Below are positions 7,881-17,406 of a stretch of 64,000 bases of DNA, piece by piece. Numbering within the stretch: the stretch's first letter is position 1; each line of letters begins with the position of its first letter. The notes under the pieces are model-generated. The model worked only from the letters and a program-made list of their open reading frames with translations. It ran no database searches and was not told where the DNA came from. Made by a program: the position numbers and the translations under genes. The stretch comes from Paracoccus homiensis (lineage in GTDB: Bacteria; Pseudomonadota; Alphaproteobacteria; Rhodobacterales; Rhodobacteraceae), in assembly GCF_900111675.1 (NCBI RefSeq), contig NZ_FOHO01000002.1, positions 186,001 through 250,000 of the forward strand, in the 5' to 3' direction.

Positions 7881-9365
7881 ATGGCCACGCAAAAAATGCT
7901 GAAATTCGTCTCGACGCCGCGCGAGATGCCGGAAAAACGCAGCGCAGCTGAGCGGAGCGAGGACTTCCACGAGATCTATCGCGAATTCGCGGCGCAAAAG
8001 GCGGCCGAACAGGCCGGACGTTGCAGCCAGTGCGGTGTGCCCTATTGCCAGACGCATTGCCCGCTGCACAACAACATCCCCGACTGGCTGCGCCTGACCG
8101 CCGAAGGCCGCCTGGAAGAGGCGTATCGCGTCAGCCAATCGACCAACACCTTCCCGGAAATCTGTGGCCGCATCTGCCCGCAGGACCGCCTGTGCGAGGG
8201 CAATTGCGTCATCGAACAGTCGGGCCACGGCACTGTCACCATCGGCGCGGTCGAAAAATACATCACCGATACCGCATGGGAAAACGGCTGGGTCACGCCC
8301 CGCGCACCGGTGCAGGAACGTTCGGAATCGGTGGGGATCATCGGTGCCGGCCCCGGCGGCCTTGCGGCGGCGGACATGCTGCGCAAGCAGGGCTTTCAGG
8401 TCACGATCTATGACCGCTATGACCGCGCGGGCGGGTTGCTGACCTATGGCATCCCCGGATTCAAGCTGGAAAAAGACGTGGTCATGCGCCGCAACAAGCT
8501 GCTGGAAGACGGCGGCGTCGAATTCGTGCTGAACTGCAATGTCGGCGAGGATATCAGCTTTGACGCGATCCGCGGCAAGCATGATGCTGTGCTGATCGCC
8601 ACCGGCGTCTACAAGACCCGCGATCTGGAACTGGACAATGCCGATGCCGGCGGCGTCGTGCGCGCCATCGACTATCTGACCGCCAGCAACAAGGTCGATT
8701 TCGGCGATGACGTTCCCGATTACGAGGACGGCGAACTGAACGCCAATGGCAAGCGTGTCGTTGTCATCGGCGGCGGCGACACCGCCATGGACTGCGTCCG
8801 CACCGCCATCCGTCAGGGCGCGCAGTCGGTCAAATGCCTGTATCGCCGCGACCGCGCCAACATGCCCGGCTCGCAACGCGAAGTGCAGAACGCCGAAGAG
8901 GAAGGCGTCGAATTCGTCTGGCTGTCGGCCCCCGGCTCGTTCAGCGGCCATGTCACCGGCGAGGCTGCCGTCGCGCAGGAAGCCGATGTCGATGGCGTCG
9001 ATCAGGTTGCCAGCGTGCGCATCCAGAAGATGCGTTTGGGCGCGCCCGATGTCAGCGGTCGCCAGTCGCCCGAACTGATCGAGGGCGCGGATTACGACGA
9101 ACCCGCCGATCTGGTGATCAAGGCGCTTGGCTTCGAACCCGAAGACCTGCCCAAGCTGTGGGGCGTCGATGGGCTGGAGGTCACCCGCTGGGGCACCGTC
9201 AAGGCAGACTTCCAGACCCACCAGACCTCGATTCCGGGCGTCTATGCGGTGGGCGACATCGTGCGCGGCGCAAGCCTGGTCGTCTGGGCGATCCGCGATG
9301 GCCGCGAGGCCGCCGAATCGATCGCCAATTTCCTGACCGGCGATGCCCGCGTCGCGGCGCAGTAA
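7881..9365 (+). CDS. gltD: glutamate synthase (NADPH) small subunit
   Basis: Beta subunit of GOGAT, 494 residues. It takes electrons from NADPH through FAD and passes them by Fe-S clusters to the large subunit, which makes glutamate from 2-oxoglutarate and glutamine. The N-terminal half has the Fe-S cysteine groups CSQCGVPYCQTHCPLHNNIPDW and ICGRICPQDRLCEGNC. The FAD site GAGPGGLAAADMLR follows, then the NADPH site VIGGGDTAMDC. The C-terminal GDIVRGASLVVWAIRDGREAA completes the family pattern. GGAAGG lies about 10 bases before ATG. It is separated from gltB by an extra gene. Confidence 0.97.
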   Translation: MATQKMLKFVSTPREMPEKRSAAERSEDFHEIYREFAAQKAAEQAGRCSQCGVPYCQTHCPLHNNIPDWLRLTAEGRLEEAYRVSQSTNTFPEICGRICPQDRLCEGNCVIEQSGHGTVTIGAVEKYITDTAWENGWVTPRAPVQERSESVGIIGAGPGGLAAADMLRKQGFQVTIYDRYDRAGGLLTYGIPGFKLEKDVVMRRNKLLEDGGVEFVLNCNVGEDISFDAIRGKHDAVLIATGVYKTRDLELDNADAGGVVRAIDYLTASNKVDFGDDVPDYEDGELNANGKRVVVIGGGDTAMDCVRTAIRQGAQSVKCLYRRDRANMPGSQREVQNAEEEGVEFVWLSAPGSFSGHVTGEAAVAQEADVDGVDQVASVRIQKMRLGAPDVSGRQSPELIEGADYDEPADLVIKALGFEPEDLPKLWGVDGLEVTRWGTVKADFQTHQTSIPGVYAVGDIVRGASLVVWAIRDGREAAESIANFLTGDARVAAQ

Positions 9366-9377
9366 CCGGGGTCCGCG

Positions 9378-10145
9378 ATGATCCATCCTGCACCCCGCTC
9401 CCCCGCTCAGGCCCGCGCCCTGCCCCGGCAGGATGCGCGTCCCGTGGCGTTTGGGCTGCTTGCCGCAGCGGCGGCACTGCTGATCGCGCTGCCGCTTTCG
9501 GCCGGAACGTTCAAGCCGCCGCAGGGCTGCAATCTGGAACTGACCGCCCAGAATCGCGGCTGTTCGGTCACGCAATATTACCGCTGCGAGATCGACCCCA
9601 AGGGCCACCAGCACAGCGCCATCTTCACCCGTGAGGGCATGACCCATCTGTCGCTGATCGACAGCGAGACCCGCTGGATCGAAAGCACAGACCCCAATAC
9701 CGGCGTGCGCGATCTGCTGGTCTCGGATTCCCCCGATCACGCCAGCTTTTCCACGCTGATGGCCGAGGGGCGCGACGATTTCGATTTCTGGACCGTGTCC
9801 AACACGGGCGAGCGTCTGCGCCATGTCGGCCATGACGAACTGACCGGCAAGACCGTCGATATCGACGGGGTCCAGCTGGAGGAAACCCGGTTCGAACTGA
9901 CCACCTTTGACGACGCCGGCGAAGAATTGATCCGCCGCACCGGTCAGCAATTCGTCAGCCGCGCGATGCGGCGCTTTTACGGCGGGGTCGAAAGTCAAAG
10001 CGACTGGACCGGCATCCGCAAGAACACCGATGACAGCCCCGTCCTTTTCAGCTTTCCCGGCGAAAAGGGCTTTGGCGACACGACACCACAATTCGACTGC
10101 GATCAGCTGATGACGCAGCTTCAGCTTGAAAGGGCCCAGCTATGA
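9378..10145 (+). CDS. exported or membrane-anchored protein between gltD and gltB
   Basis: A 255-residue product not assigned to a family. Residues 1-22 are polar and basic; 23-42 form one hydrophobic segment (VAFGLLAAAAALLIALPLSA), acting as a signal peptide or anchor. The rest is a periplasmic domain with three closely placed cysteines (GCNLELTAQNRGCSVTQYYRC) and regular beta-strand/loop sequence, ending DCDQLMTQLQLERAQL. It starts 12 bp after gltD and overlaps gltB by 4 bp (ATGA), so it is inside the glt operon and translationally coupled to gltB. GltB and GltD are cytoplasmic, so its location makes a direct GOGAT role unlikely. No function can be assigned. Confidence 0.85.
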   Translation: MIHPAPRSPAQARALPRQDARPVAFGLLAAAAALLIALPLSAGTFKPPQGCNLELTAQNRGCSVTQYYRCEIDPKGHQHSAIFTREGMTHLSLIDSETRWIESTDPNTGVRDLLVSDSPDHASFSTLMAEGRDDFDFWTVSNTGERLRHVGHDELTGKTVDIDGVQLEETRFELTTFDDAGEELIRRTGQQFVSRAMRRFYGGVESQSDWTGIRKNTDDSPVLFSFPGEKGFGDTTPQFDCDQLMTQLQLERAQL

Positions 10146-13100
10146 GCAAGGATTGGCAAGCACAGGAACAGGCCCGCCGCGACTGGATGGCCGAAAACAG
10201 CCTGTATCGGCATGATGACGAACATTCCTCGTGCGGCGTGGGCTTTGTCGTCGATCTGGACGGCAAACCCAGCCGTCAGGTCGTGCAGAACGGCATCGAC
10301 GCGCTGAAGGCGATCTGGCATCGAGGTGCGGTGGACGCAGATGGCAAGACCGGCGATGGCGCCGGCATCCATGTGCAGATCCCGGTTCCGTTCTTCTACG
10401 ACCAGATCCGCCGCACCGGGCACGAGCCCGACAAGGACAAGCTGATCGCGGTCGGTCAGGTGTTCCTGCCGCGCACCAATTTCGCCCAGCAGGAAACCTG
10501 CCGGACCATCGTGGAATCCGAAGTTCTGCGCATGGGCCACTATATCTATGGCTGGCGTCACGTGCCGGTGAACACCGCCGTTCTGGGCGACAAGGCCAAT
10601 GCCACCCGCCCGGAAATCGAACAGATCCTGATCCGGTGCGAAAAGGATATCGATCAGGTCCAGTTCGAACGCGAACTGTACATCATCCGCCGCCGGATCG
10701 AGAAAGCCGCCGCAGCGGCCCAGGTCACGCAGCTGTATTTTTGTTCGCTGTCCTGCCGCAGCATCATCTACAAGGGCATGATGCTGGCCGAACAGGTCGC
10801 CGAATTCTATCCCGACCTGAAGGACGAGCGTTTCGAATCCGCCTTCGCCATCTATCACCAGCGCTATTCGACCAACACCTTCCCGCAATGGTGGCTGGCC
10901 CAGCCGTTCCGCATGCTGGCCCATAACGGCGAAATCAACACGCTGAAGGGCAACCTGAACTGGCTGAAAAGCCATGAAATCCGCATGGCCAGCAACGCCT
11001 TTGGCGACATGGCCGAAGACATCAAGCCGATCGTGCCGGGCGGCAGCTCGGACTCGGCGGCGCTGGATGCGGTGTTCGAGGTTCTGGTCCGCTCGGGGCG
11101 CAGCGCACCGATGACCAAGACCATGCTGGTCCCGGAAAGCTGGTCCAAGGCCACGACCGACATGCCCAAGGCATGGGCCGACATGTACGCCTATTGCAAC
11201 GCCGTGATGGAGCCCTGGGACGGCCCCGCCGCGCTGGCCATGACCGACGGTCGCTGGGTCTGCGGTGGACTGGATCGCAACGGCCTGCGTCCGATGCGCT
11301 ATGTCGTCACCGGCGACAACCTGCTGATCGCGGGGTCCGAGGTGGGCATGGTACCGATCAACGAATCCACGGTGCGCGAAAAGGGCGCGCTTGGGCCGGG
11401 TCAGATGATCGCGGTCGATATGTGGGACGGCAAGCTGTACCACGACAGCGAGATCAAGAACCGTCTGGCCGACAGCCAGCCCTTTGGCGAATGGATCGAG
11501 AAGGTCACTGACCTGAACGACATCATGCGCGATCTGCCCGAAACCTCGACGTTCAGCGGCGACGAACTGCGCCGCCGACAGACCGCCGCGGGCTATACGC
11601 TGGAAGAACTGGAACATGTCCTTGCGCCAATGGCCGAGGATGGCAAGGAAGCCATCGCCTCGATGGGGGACGACACGCCGCCGGCGGTGCTGTCGAACCA
11701 GTATCGCCCGATGAGCCACTTCTTCCGCCAGAATTTCAGCCAGGTGACCAACCCGCCGATCGACAGCCTGCGCGAAACCCGCGTGATGTCGCTGAAAACG
11801 CGGTTCGGCAACCTCAAGAACGTGCTGGACGAAAGCAGCGCCCAGACCGAGATCCTGATCCTGGAAAGCCCGTTCATCGCCAATGGCGAATATGGCGAGA
11901 TGTGCAAGATGTTCGGTGATTCCGTCACCTTCATCGACTGTACCTTTGCCGTCGATTCGGGCTCCGAGGCGCTGGCCGAGGGTCTGGCCCGCATCCGCGC
12001 CGAAGCCGAGGATGCCGTGCGTTCGGGCGCGGGTCATCTGGTGCTGACCGACGAAGGTCAGGGCACCAACCGCGTCGGCATGCCGATGATCCTGGCCACC
12101 AGCGCCGTCCATAGCTGGCTGACCCGCAAGGGCCTGCGGACCTTCTGCTCGATCAATGTGCGCAGCGCCGAATGCATCGACCCGCATTACTTTGCCGTGC
12201 TGATCGGCAGCGGTGCGACGACGGTGAACCCCTATCTGGCGCAGGATTCGATCCAGGACCGCATCGACCGCGGCCTGCTGACCGGCACCCTGATCGAAAA
12301 CATGCGCCGCTATCGCGATGCCATCGATGCCGGGCTGCTGAAGATCATGGCCAAGATGGGCATTTCGGTCCTGTCCTCGTATCGGGGCGGCCTGAACTTC
12401 GAGGCTGTCGGCCTGTCGCGCGCCATGGTGGCCGAGTATTTCCCCGGCATGCACAGCCGCATCAGCGGCATCGGCCTGCACGGGCTTCAGGACAAGGTGA
12501 AGGACATCCACGCCAAGGGCTGGTCGGGCGAGAATGCCGATCTGCTGCCGGTGGGTGGGTTCTACAAGCTGCGCCGCTCGGGCGAAAAGCACGCCTGGGA
12601 AGCCAACACGATGAAATTGCTGCAGATGGCTTGCGACAAGGCAAGCTATGACATCTGGAAGCAGTTCTCGAAAACCATGCGGGCGAACCCGCCGATCCAT
12701 ATTCGCGACCTTCTTGACATCAAGCCGCTTGGCAAGCCGGTGCCGATCGAGGAAGTGGAATCGATCACCTCGATCCGCAAGCGTTTCGTGACGCCGGGCA
12801 TGTCGCTGGGGGCGCTGTCGCCCGAGGCGCATATGACGCTGAACATCGCGATGAACCGCATCGGCGCGAAATCCGACAGCGGCGAGGGCGGTGAAGATCC
12901 GGCCCACAGCCACCCGCTGCCCAATGGCGACAACCCCTGCGCCAAGATCAAGCAGGTCGCATCGGGTCGTTTCGGCGTCACCGCCGAATATCTGAACGCC
13001 TGCGAGGAACTGGAAATCAAGGTCGCGCAGGGCGCCAAGCCCGGCGAGGGTGGCCAGCTGCCCGGCATGAAGGTGACCAAGCTGATCGCCCGCCTGCGCC

Positions 13101-14680
13101 ACTCGACGCAGGGCGTGACGCTGATCTCGCCGCCGCCGCACCACGATATCTACTCGATCGAGGATCTGGCGCAGCTGATCTACGACCTCAAGCAGATCAA
13201 CCCGCGCGCCAAGATCACCGTCAAGCTGGTCGCATCCAGCGGCGTCGGCACGATCGCGGCGGGTGTGGCCAAGGCCAAGGCCGACGTGATCCTGATCTCG
13301 GGCCATAATGGTGGCACTGGCGCGTCGCCCGCGACATCGGTGAAATTCGCGGGGCTGCCGTGGGAAATGGGCCTGACCGAGGCGCATCAGGTTCTGGCGA
13401 TGAACCGTCTGCGCGAACGCGTCACGTTGCGCACCGATGGCGGTCTGCGCACCGGTCGCGACATCGTCATGGCCGCGATGATGGGGGCCGAGGAATACGG
13501 CATCGGCACCGCCGCGCTTATCGCGATGGGCTGCATCATGGTGCGCCAGTGTCAGTCGAACACCTGCCCCGTGGGCGTCTGCACGCAGGATGAAAAGCTG
13601 CGCGCGATGTTCACCGGCAGCGCCGACAAGGTCGTGAACCTGATCACCTTCTATGCCCAGGAAGTGCGCGAGATCCTGGCCTCGATCGGGGCGCGCAGCC
13701 TTGACGAGGTGATCGGCCGCGCCGACCTGCTGACCCAGGTCAGCCGTGGCGCCGCGCATCTGGACGATCTGGACCTGAACCCGCTGCTGATCACCGTCGA
13801 TGGCTGGGACAAGATCGTCTATGACCGTTCGAAGCCGCGCAATGCGGTGATGGACACGCTGGACGCGGAAATCATCCGCGACGCCGAGCGATTCTTCAGC
13901 GATGGCGAAAAGATGCAGCTGTCCTATGCGGTCCGCAACACGCTGCGCACCATCGGCACGCGCACATCCAGCATGATCGTTCAGAAATTCGGCATGCGGA
14001 ACAACCTGCAGCCCGATCACCTGACCGTGCGGCTGACCGGCAGCGCCGGACAGGCGCTGGGTGCCTTTGCCGCGCCGGGGCTGAAGCTGGAAGTGTCGGG
14101 CGATGCCAACGACTATGTCGGCAAGGGCCTGTCGGGCGGCATGATCACCGTCCGTCCGCCGATGGCCAGCCCCCTGAAGGCCGAGGACAACACCATCATC
14201 GGCAACACCGTGCTGTACGGCGCGACCAACGGCTATCTGTTCGCCGCCGGTCGCGCGGGCGAGCGTTTTGCCGTCCGCAACAGTGGCGCGAAGGTGGTGA
14301 TCGAGGGCTGTGGCAGCAACGGTTGTGAATACATGACCGGCGGCGTGGCCGTGATCCTTGGGCGCATCGGCGCGAACTTTGGCGCGGGCATGACCGGCGG
14401 CATGGCCTATCTTTACGATCCCGAAGGCGTTGCGCGCGATTACGTCAATCCGGAATCGCTGGTGATGTGCCCGGTCACGCAGGACCATTGGGAAGCCGAG
14501 CTGAAGGGTCTGATCGAACAGCACGCCAAAGAGACCATGTCGCAGAAGGCGGAAAAGATCCTGCAGAACTGGGACCAGGAAAAGCAGAACTTCCTGCAGA
14601 TCTGCCCCAAGGAAATGCTGCCGCATCTACCCTACCCGATCGCGGCCATGGACGAACCTTCGGCCATGCCGGCCGAGTGA
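10142..14680 (+). CDS. gltB: glutamate synthase (NADPH) large subunit
   Basis: Alpha subunit of GOGAT, 1512 residues, the usual size. The class II glutaminase domain is N-terminal. Cys31 in HSSCGVGF is the expected nucleophile after removal of a 30-residue propeptide. The FMN-binding synthase domain includes SPGAEGGEDPAHS-like sequence (SDSGEGGEDPAHSHPL) and VKLVASSGVGTIAAGVAKA. The 3Fe-4S cysteines are Cys1131, Cys1137 and Cys1142, spaced as in the E. coli enzyme. The C-terminal GXGXG beta-helix follows (GGMITVRPP, MTGGVAVILGRIGANFGAGMTGG). Ammonia released in the first domain is channelled to 2-oxoglutarate in the second. Last gene of the operon. Confidence 0.98.
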   Translation: MSKDWQAQEQARRDWMAENSLYRHDDEHSSCGVGFVVDLDGKPSRQVVQNGIDALKAIWHRGAVDADGKTGDGAGIHVQIPVPFFYDQIRRTGHEPDKDKLIAVGQVFLPRTNFAQQETCRTIVESEVLRMGHYIYGWRHVPVNTAVLGDKANATRPEIEQILIRCEKDIDQVQFERELYIIRRRIEKAAAAAQVTQLYFCSLSCRSIIYKGMMLAEQVAEFYPDLKDERFESAFAIYHQRYSTNTFPQWWLAQPFRMLAHNGEINTLKGNLNWLKSHEIRMASNAFGDMAEDIKPIVPGGSSDSAALDAVFEVLVRSGRSAPMTKTMLVPESWSKATTDMPKAWADMYAYCNAVMEPWDGPAALAMTDGRWVCGGLDRNGLRPMRYVVTGDNLLIAGSEVGMVPINESTVREKGALGPGQMIAVDMWDGKLYHDSEIKNRLADSQPFGEWIEKVTDLNDIMRDLPETSTFSGDELRRRQTAAGYTLEELEHVLAPMAEDGKEAIASMGDDTPPAVLSNQYRPMSHFFRQNFSQVTNPPIDSLRETRVMSLKTRFGNLKNVLDESSAQTEILILESPFIANGEYGEMCKMFGDSVTFIDCTFAVDSGSEALAEGLARIRAEAEDAVRSGAGHLVLTDEGQGTNRVGMPMILATSAVHSWLTRKGLRTFCSINVRSAECIDPHYFAVLIGSGATTVNPYLAQDSIQDRIDRGLLTGTLIENMRRYRDAIDAGLLKIMAKMGISVLSSYRGGLNFEAVGLSRAMVAEYFPGMHSRISGIGLHGLQDKVKDIHAKGWSGENADLLPVGGFYKLRRSGEKHAWEANTMKLLQMACDKASYDIWKQFSKTMRANPPIHIRDLLDIKPLGKPVPIEEVESITSIRKRFVTPGMSLGALSPEAHMTLNIAMNRIGAKSDSGEGGEDPAHSHPLPNGDNPCAKIKQVASGRFGVTAEYLNACEELEIKVAQGAKPGEGGQLPGMKVTKLIARLRHSTQGVTLISPPPHHDIYSIEDLAQLIYDLKQINPRAKITVKLVASSGVGTIAAGVAKAKADVILISGHNGGTGASPATSVKFAGLPWEMGLTEAHQVLAMNRLRERVTLRTDGGLRTGRDIVMAAMMGAEEYGIGTAALIAMGCIMVRQCQSNTCPVGVCTQDEKLRAMFTGSADKVVNLITFYAQEVREILASIGARSLDEVIGRADLLTQVSRGAAHLDDLDLNPLLITVDGWDKIVYDRSKPRNAVMDTLDAEIIRDAERFFSDGEKMQLSYAVRNTLRTIGTRTSSMIVQKFGMRNNLQPDHLTVRLTGSAGQALGAFAAPGLKLEVSGDANDYVGKGLSGGMITVRPPMASPLKAEDNTIIGNTVLYGATNGYLFAAGRAGERFAVRNSGAKVVIEGCGSNGCEYMTGGVAVILGRIGANFGAGMTGGMAYLYDPEGVARDYVNPESLVMCPVTQDHWEAELKGLIEQHAKETMSQKAEKILQNWDQEKQNFLQICPKEMLPHLPYPIAAMDEPSAMPAE

Positions 14681-14708
14681 CGCGGCACCGCCGTTTCAGA
14701 CCGGATCA

Positions 14709-14735
14709 CGCGGCCCTTCACGGGGCCGCGTTTTT
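14709..14735 (+). terminator. terminator of the glt operon
   Basis: CGCGGCCC (14709-14716) pairs with GGGCCGCG (14723-14730), with a 6-base loop, followed at once by TTTTT. Textbook rho-independent terminator 29 bases after the gltB stop. Confidence 0.9.
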
Positions 14736-14797
14736 CGTTTCACGCCTCGCTGCTGTGCGCTTGACCAGACGGCCAGCCGCATGAGAAAGCCCTTGGC

Positions 14798-15532
14798 ATG
14801 GTCCTGCGCATGATCCTTCGCCCCCCTGCCGTTTCGGCAAAGCCACATGCGGGCGCGGATCGCAGACGTCGCCGCATCCGTCCCCTGCGCTGGGTCTTGG
14901 CATGGCTGCGCTGGCTGGCGCTGCGCGGGCTGTTGCTGATGGCGGTGCTGGTGGGGATCTATGCGCTGATCAACCCACCCACGACCTGGACCATCGTGCA
15001 GGAATCGCGACAGCGTCCGATCCAGCCCCGCGAATGGACGGATATCGAGGATATCGCCCCGGTCATGCGCCGTTCGGTGGTCGCCGCCGAGGATGCCAAT
15101 TTCTGCCTGCATTGGGGCTTCGACATGCGCGAGATCCGCAAGGTCGTTGCATCGGGGTCCAGTGCCGGGGCCTCGACCATCACCCAGCAGACCGCCAAGA
15201 ACGTGTTTCTGTGGCAGGGGCGCAGCTGGCCACGAAAGGCGCTGGAGACGGTCTATACCCCGATGATCGAGGCGTTCTGGTCAAAGCGCCGGATCCTGGA
15301 AGTCTATATGAACGTCGCCGAGTTCGGTCCCGGCATCTTTGGCGTCGCGGCGGCGGCGCGGGAATATTACGGCACCACGCCAGACCGGCTGAGCCCGGTT
15401 CAGGCCGCGCGTCTGGCCGCGATCCTGCCCGCCCCCAAAAGCCGCAGCCCGCATCGCGCCTCGGCCCGGTCGCGCATGATCGCCGATGGTGCCGCCACGA
15501 TCCGCATCGACGGACGCGCCGGCTGTTTCTGA
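14798..15532 (+). CDS. mtgA: monofunctional peptidoglycan glycosyltransferase
   Basis: GT51 enzyme of 244 residues that polymerises lipid II into glycan strands at the outer face of the inner membrane. An Arg-rich cytoplasmic N-terminus is followed by one transmembrane helix at about residues 38-58. The catalytic domain has EDANFCLHWGFD (family EDxxFxxHxGfd with catalytic Glu), GASTITQQTAKNVFLW and RKALETVYTPMIEAFWSKRRILEVYMN. No transpeptidase domain follows, which separates it from bifunctional PBPs. ATG at 14798 or 14810 could start translation; neither has a strong ribosome site. It stands alone after the glt terminator. Confidence 0.95.
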   Translation: MVLRMILRPPAVSAKPHAGADRRRRRIRPLRWVLAWLRWLALRGLLLMAVLVGIYALINPPTTWTIVQESRQRPIQPREWTDIEDIAPVMRRSVVAAEDANFCLHWGFDMREIRKVVASGSSAGASTITQQTAKNVFLWQGRSWPRKALETVYTPMIEAFWSKRRILEVYMNVAEFGPGIFGVAAAAREYYGTTPDRLSPVQAARLAAILPAPKSRSPHRASARSRMIADGAATIRIDGRAGCF

Positions 15533-15611
15533 CCCCGGCGGCGCGGTTGAAACGCAAGGGGCGCGGGCTTATCAAGGCCGGGTTAAGACACGAAGGGGTC
15601 TCGAGCAGTCA

Positions 15612-16298
15612 ATGAATACAAATACGCAGACCACCCGACTTTACCATTCGACCCTGTCGCCCTTTTGCCGCAAGGTTCGTCTGGTCCTGGCCGAGAAGAA
15701 GATCGAGGTCGAACTGGTCGAGGAGAAGTACTGGGAAAACCCGCCCGACCTGAAGCGGCGCAACCCGGCGGGAAAGCTGCCGGTGCTGCGCCATCGCGGC
15801 CACATGCTGGCCGAAAGTCAGGCCATCGTCGAGTATCTGGACGAGGTCGTCGCCGATCCCGCGCTGATGCCGCGTCAACCGCTGGACCGGCACGAGGTTC
15901 GTCGTCTTTGCGCGTGGTTCGACGACAAGTTCAACAGCGAGGTGACCCAGCCGATCATGAACGAACGGGTGTGGAAGAAGATCACCCGCTCGGGCTATCC
16001 CGATAGCCGCGCCGTCAAGGACGGGCTGCGCGCGATCAAGGAACATATCGACTATCTGACCACGTTGCTGGAGGCGCGACGCTGGCTGGCGGGGAACGCG
16101 ATCTCGCTGGCCGATTTCACGGCGGCTGCGCATTTTTCCTGCCTGGACTATATTTCGGACGTGGATTGGGACCGGTCCGAGGCGGTGCGCGACTGGTATG
16201 CGACGATCAAGTCGCGTCCGGCCTTCCGCTCGGTCCTGGCAGATCAGGTTCCGGGCATCCACCCGGCCCCGCATTATGCCGAACTGGACTTCGGATAA
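15612..16298 (+). CDS. glutathione S-transferase family protein
   Basis: A 228-residue GST-fold protein from ATG 15612 (a longer upstream reading frame overlaps mtgA and is not needed). The thioredoxin-like N-terminal domain begins [20 protein letters not shown], with the SPFC motif at the glutathione site, and has the cis-Pro segment GKLPVLRH and the gamma-glutamyl-binding ESQAIVEYL. The helical C-terminal domain contains [23 protein letters not shown], the conserved N-capping/ISLADF motif. Substrate unknown. Its last codons are overlapped by the longest in-frame start of queG. Confidence 0.92.
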   Translation: MNTNTQTTRLYHSTLSPFCRKVRLVLAEKKIEVELVEEKYWENPPDLKRRNPAGKLPVLRHRGHMLAESQAIVEYLDEVVADPALMPRQPLDRHEVRRLCAWFDDKFNSEVTQPIMNERVWKKITRSGYPDSRAVKDGLRAIKEHIDYLTTLLEARRWLAGNAISLADFTAAAHFSCLDYISDVDWDRSEAVRDWYATIKSRPAFRSVLADQVPGIHPAPHYAELDFG

Positions 16299-17406
16299 GG
16301 AGGGGGGGCGCTGCCCCCCATCGCCTGACGGCGATTCCCCCCGGGATATTTGGACCAAGGCAAAATCCGATCTTGCCGAGTTCTCTCGGGAGGCTGGATT
16401 TGCGAAGATGCGCGTGGCCGCGCCCGATGCGGTGCCCGAGCTGCCCGAAAGGCTGCGGCACTTTCTGGATCAGGGCCGTCATGGCCAGATGGGGTGGATG
16501 GCCGAGCGGACGCATTGGCGGGCCGATCCCGCCGCACTGTGGCCCGAGGCGCGCGCGGTCGTCATGTTGGCCGAGCTATACACGCCCGCGGGCGATCCGC
16601 TGGAGGTTCTGGATCGGCGCGATCATGCGGCGGTCAGTGTCTATGCGCAGGGGCGCGATTATCACGACCTGGTCAAGAAGCGCCTGAAGCGCGTCGGGCG
16701 ATGGCTGCTGGAGCAACATCCCGGGCATCAGATCAAGGTCTTTGTCGATACCGCCCCGGTGATGGAAAAGCCGCTGGCCGAGGCCGCGGGTCTGGGCTGG
16801 CAGGGTAAGCACACCAATCTTCTGGCGCGCGATCTGGGCAGCTGGTTCTTTCTGGGCGCGATCTTCACGACGGTGCCACTGCCCGCCGATGCGCCCGAGG
16901 TCAGCCATTGCGGGTCCTGCCGCGCCTGTCTGGACATCTGCCCGACCAAGGCGTTTCCCGCGCCTTATCAGCTGGATGCGCGGCGCTGCATTTCCTATCT
17001 GACGATCGAGCATCACGGGCCCGTCGACCCCGATTTGCGGCCGCTGATGGGCAACCGAATCTATGGCTGCGACGATTGTTTGGCGGTCTGTCCCTGGAAC
17101 AAATTCGCGCAGGCCGGGTCCGAGATGCGCTATCGCGGGATCATCGACGCCCCCCCGCTGGCCGAATTGGCGGTTCTGGATGATGCGGGATTTCGTGCGC
17201 GGTTTTCCGGCAGTCCGATCAAGCGGATCGGGCGCAATAGGTTCGTGCGCAACGTGCTGTATGCGATCGGAAATTCGGGCGATGCATCGCTGCTGCCGCT
17301 TGCGCGGGGGCTGATCGGGGATCCGGATGAGACGGTCGCGGATGCGGCCGACTGGGCGGCGGCTTGGCTGCAGGATCAGAGCAGGAAATCCTCGCCATCC
17401 AGGTGA
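16276..17406 (+). CDS. queG: epoxyqueuosine reductase (start uncertain)
   Basis: Cobalamin- and Fe-S-dependent enzyme for the last step of queuosine tRNA modification, reducing epoxyqueuosine to queuosine. The conserved body runs from [25 protein letters not shown] through [29 protein letters not shown]. It includes two ferredoxin-type cysteine groups, [16 protein letters not shown] and [17 protein letters not shown]-like C-terminal helices ([21 protein letters not shown]) end the protein. The start is a problem. The family's first helix ([16 protein letters not shown]) lies upstream of the internal ATG at 16408. The only in-frame ATG before it is 16276, inside the GST gene, and using it would translate an intergenic repeat element. 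ATT at 16348 is the other possibility. The 3' end overlaps the opposing RTX gene by 31 bp. Confidence 0.9.
   Translation: MPNWTSDKEGGRCPPSPDGDSPRDIWTKAKSDLAEFSREAGFAKMRVAAPDAVPELPERLRHFLDQGRHGQMGWMAERTHWRADPAALWPEARAVVMLAELYTPAGDPLEVLDRRDHAAVSVYAQGRDYHDLVKKRLKRVGRWLLEQHPGHQIKVFVDTAPVMEKPLAEAAGLGWQGKHTNLLARDLGSWFFLGAIFTTVPLPADAPEVSHCGSCRACLDICPTKAFPAPYQLDARRCISYLTIEHHGPVDPDLRPLMGNRIYGCDDCLAVCPWNKFAQAGSEMRYRGIIDAPPLAELAVLDDAGFRARFSGSPIKRIGRNRFVRNVLYAIGNSGDASLLPLARGLIGDPDETVADAADWAAAWLQDQSRKSSPSR
16302..16352 (-). repeat. dispersed structured repeat, copy A
   Basis: Read on the minus strand: an AAATATCCCGGGGGGA boundary (16336-16351), a hairpin ATCGCC-GTCA-GGCGAT (16320-16335) and a second hairpin GGGGGGC-AGC-GCCCCCC (16303-16319). 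Same layout as copies at 43168 and 58989 but with a different stem sequence. It sits between the GST stop and the queG body. Confidence 0.75.

Noticed and set aside
7836-10091. 751-codon minus-strand frame across gltD and the following gene
   Set aside because: Shadow frame with the same biased composition; both plus-strand genes are well supported.
10121-14626. 1501-codon open frame antisense to gltB
   Set aside because: Very long, but it mirrors gltB codon structure in GC-rich DNA; its translation is His/Arg/Gln/Ala-rich with no recognisable domain, and gltB is certain.
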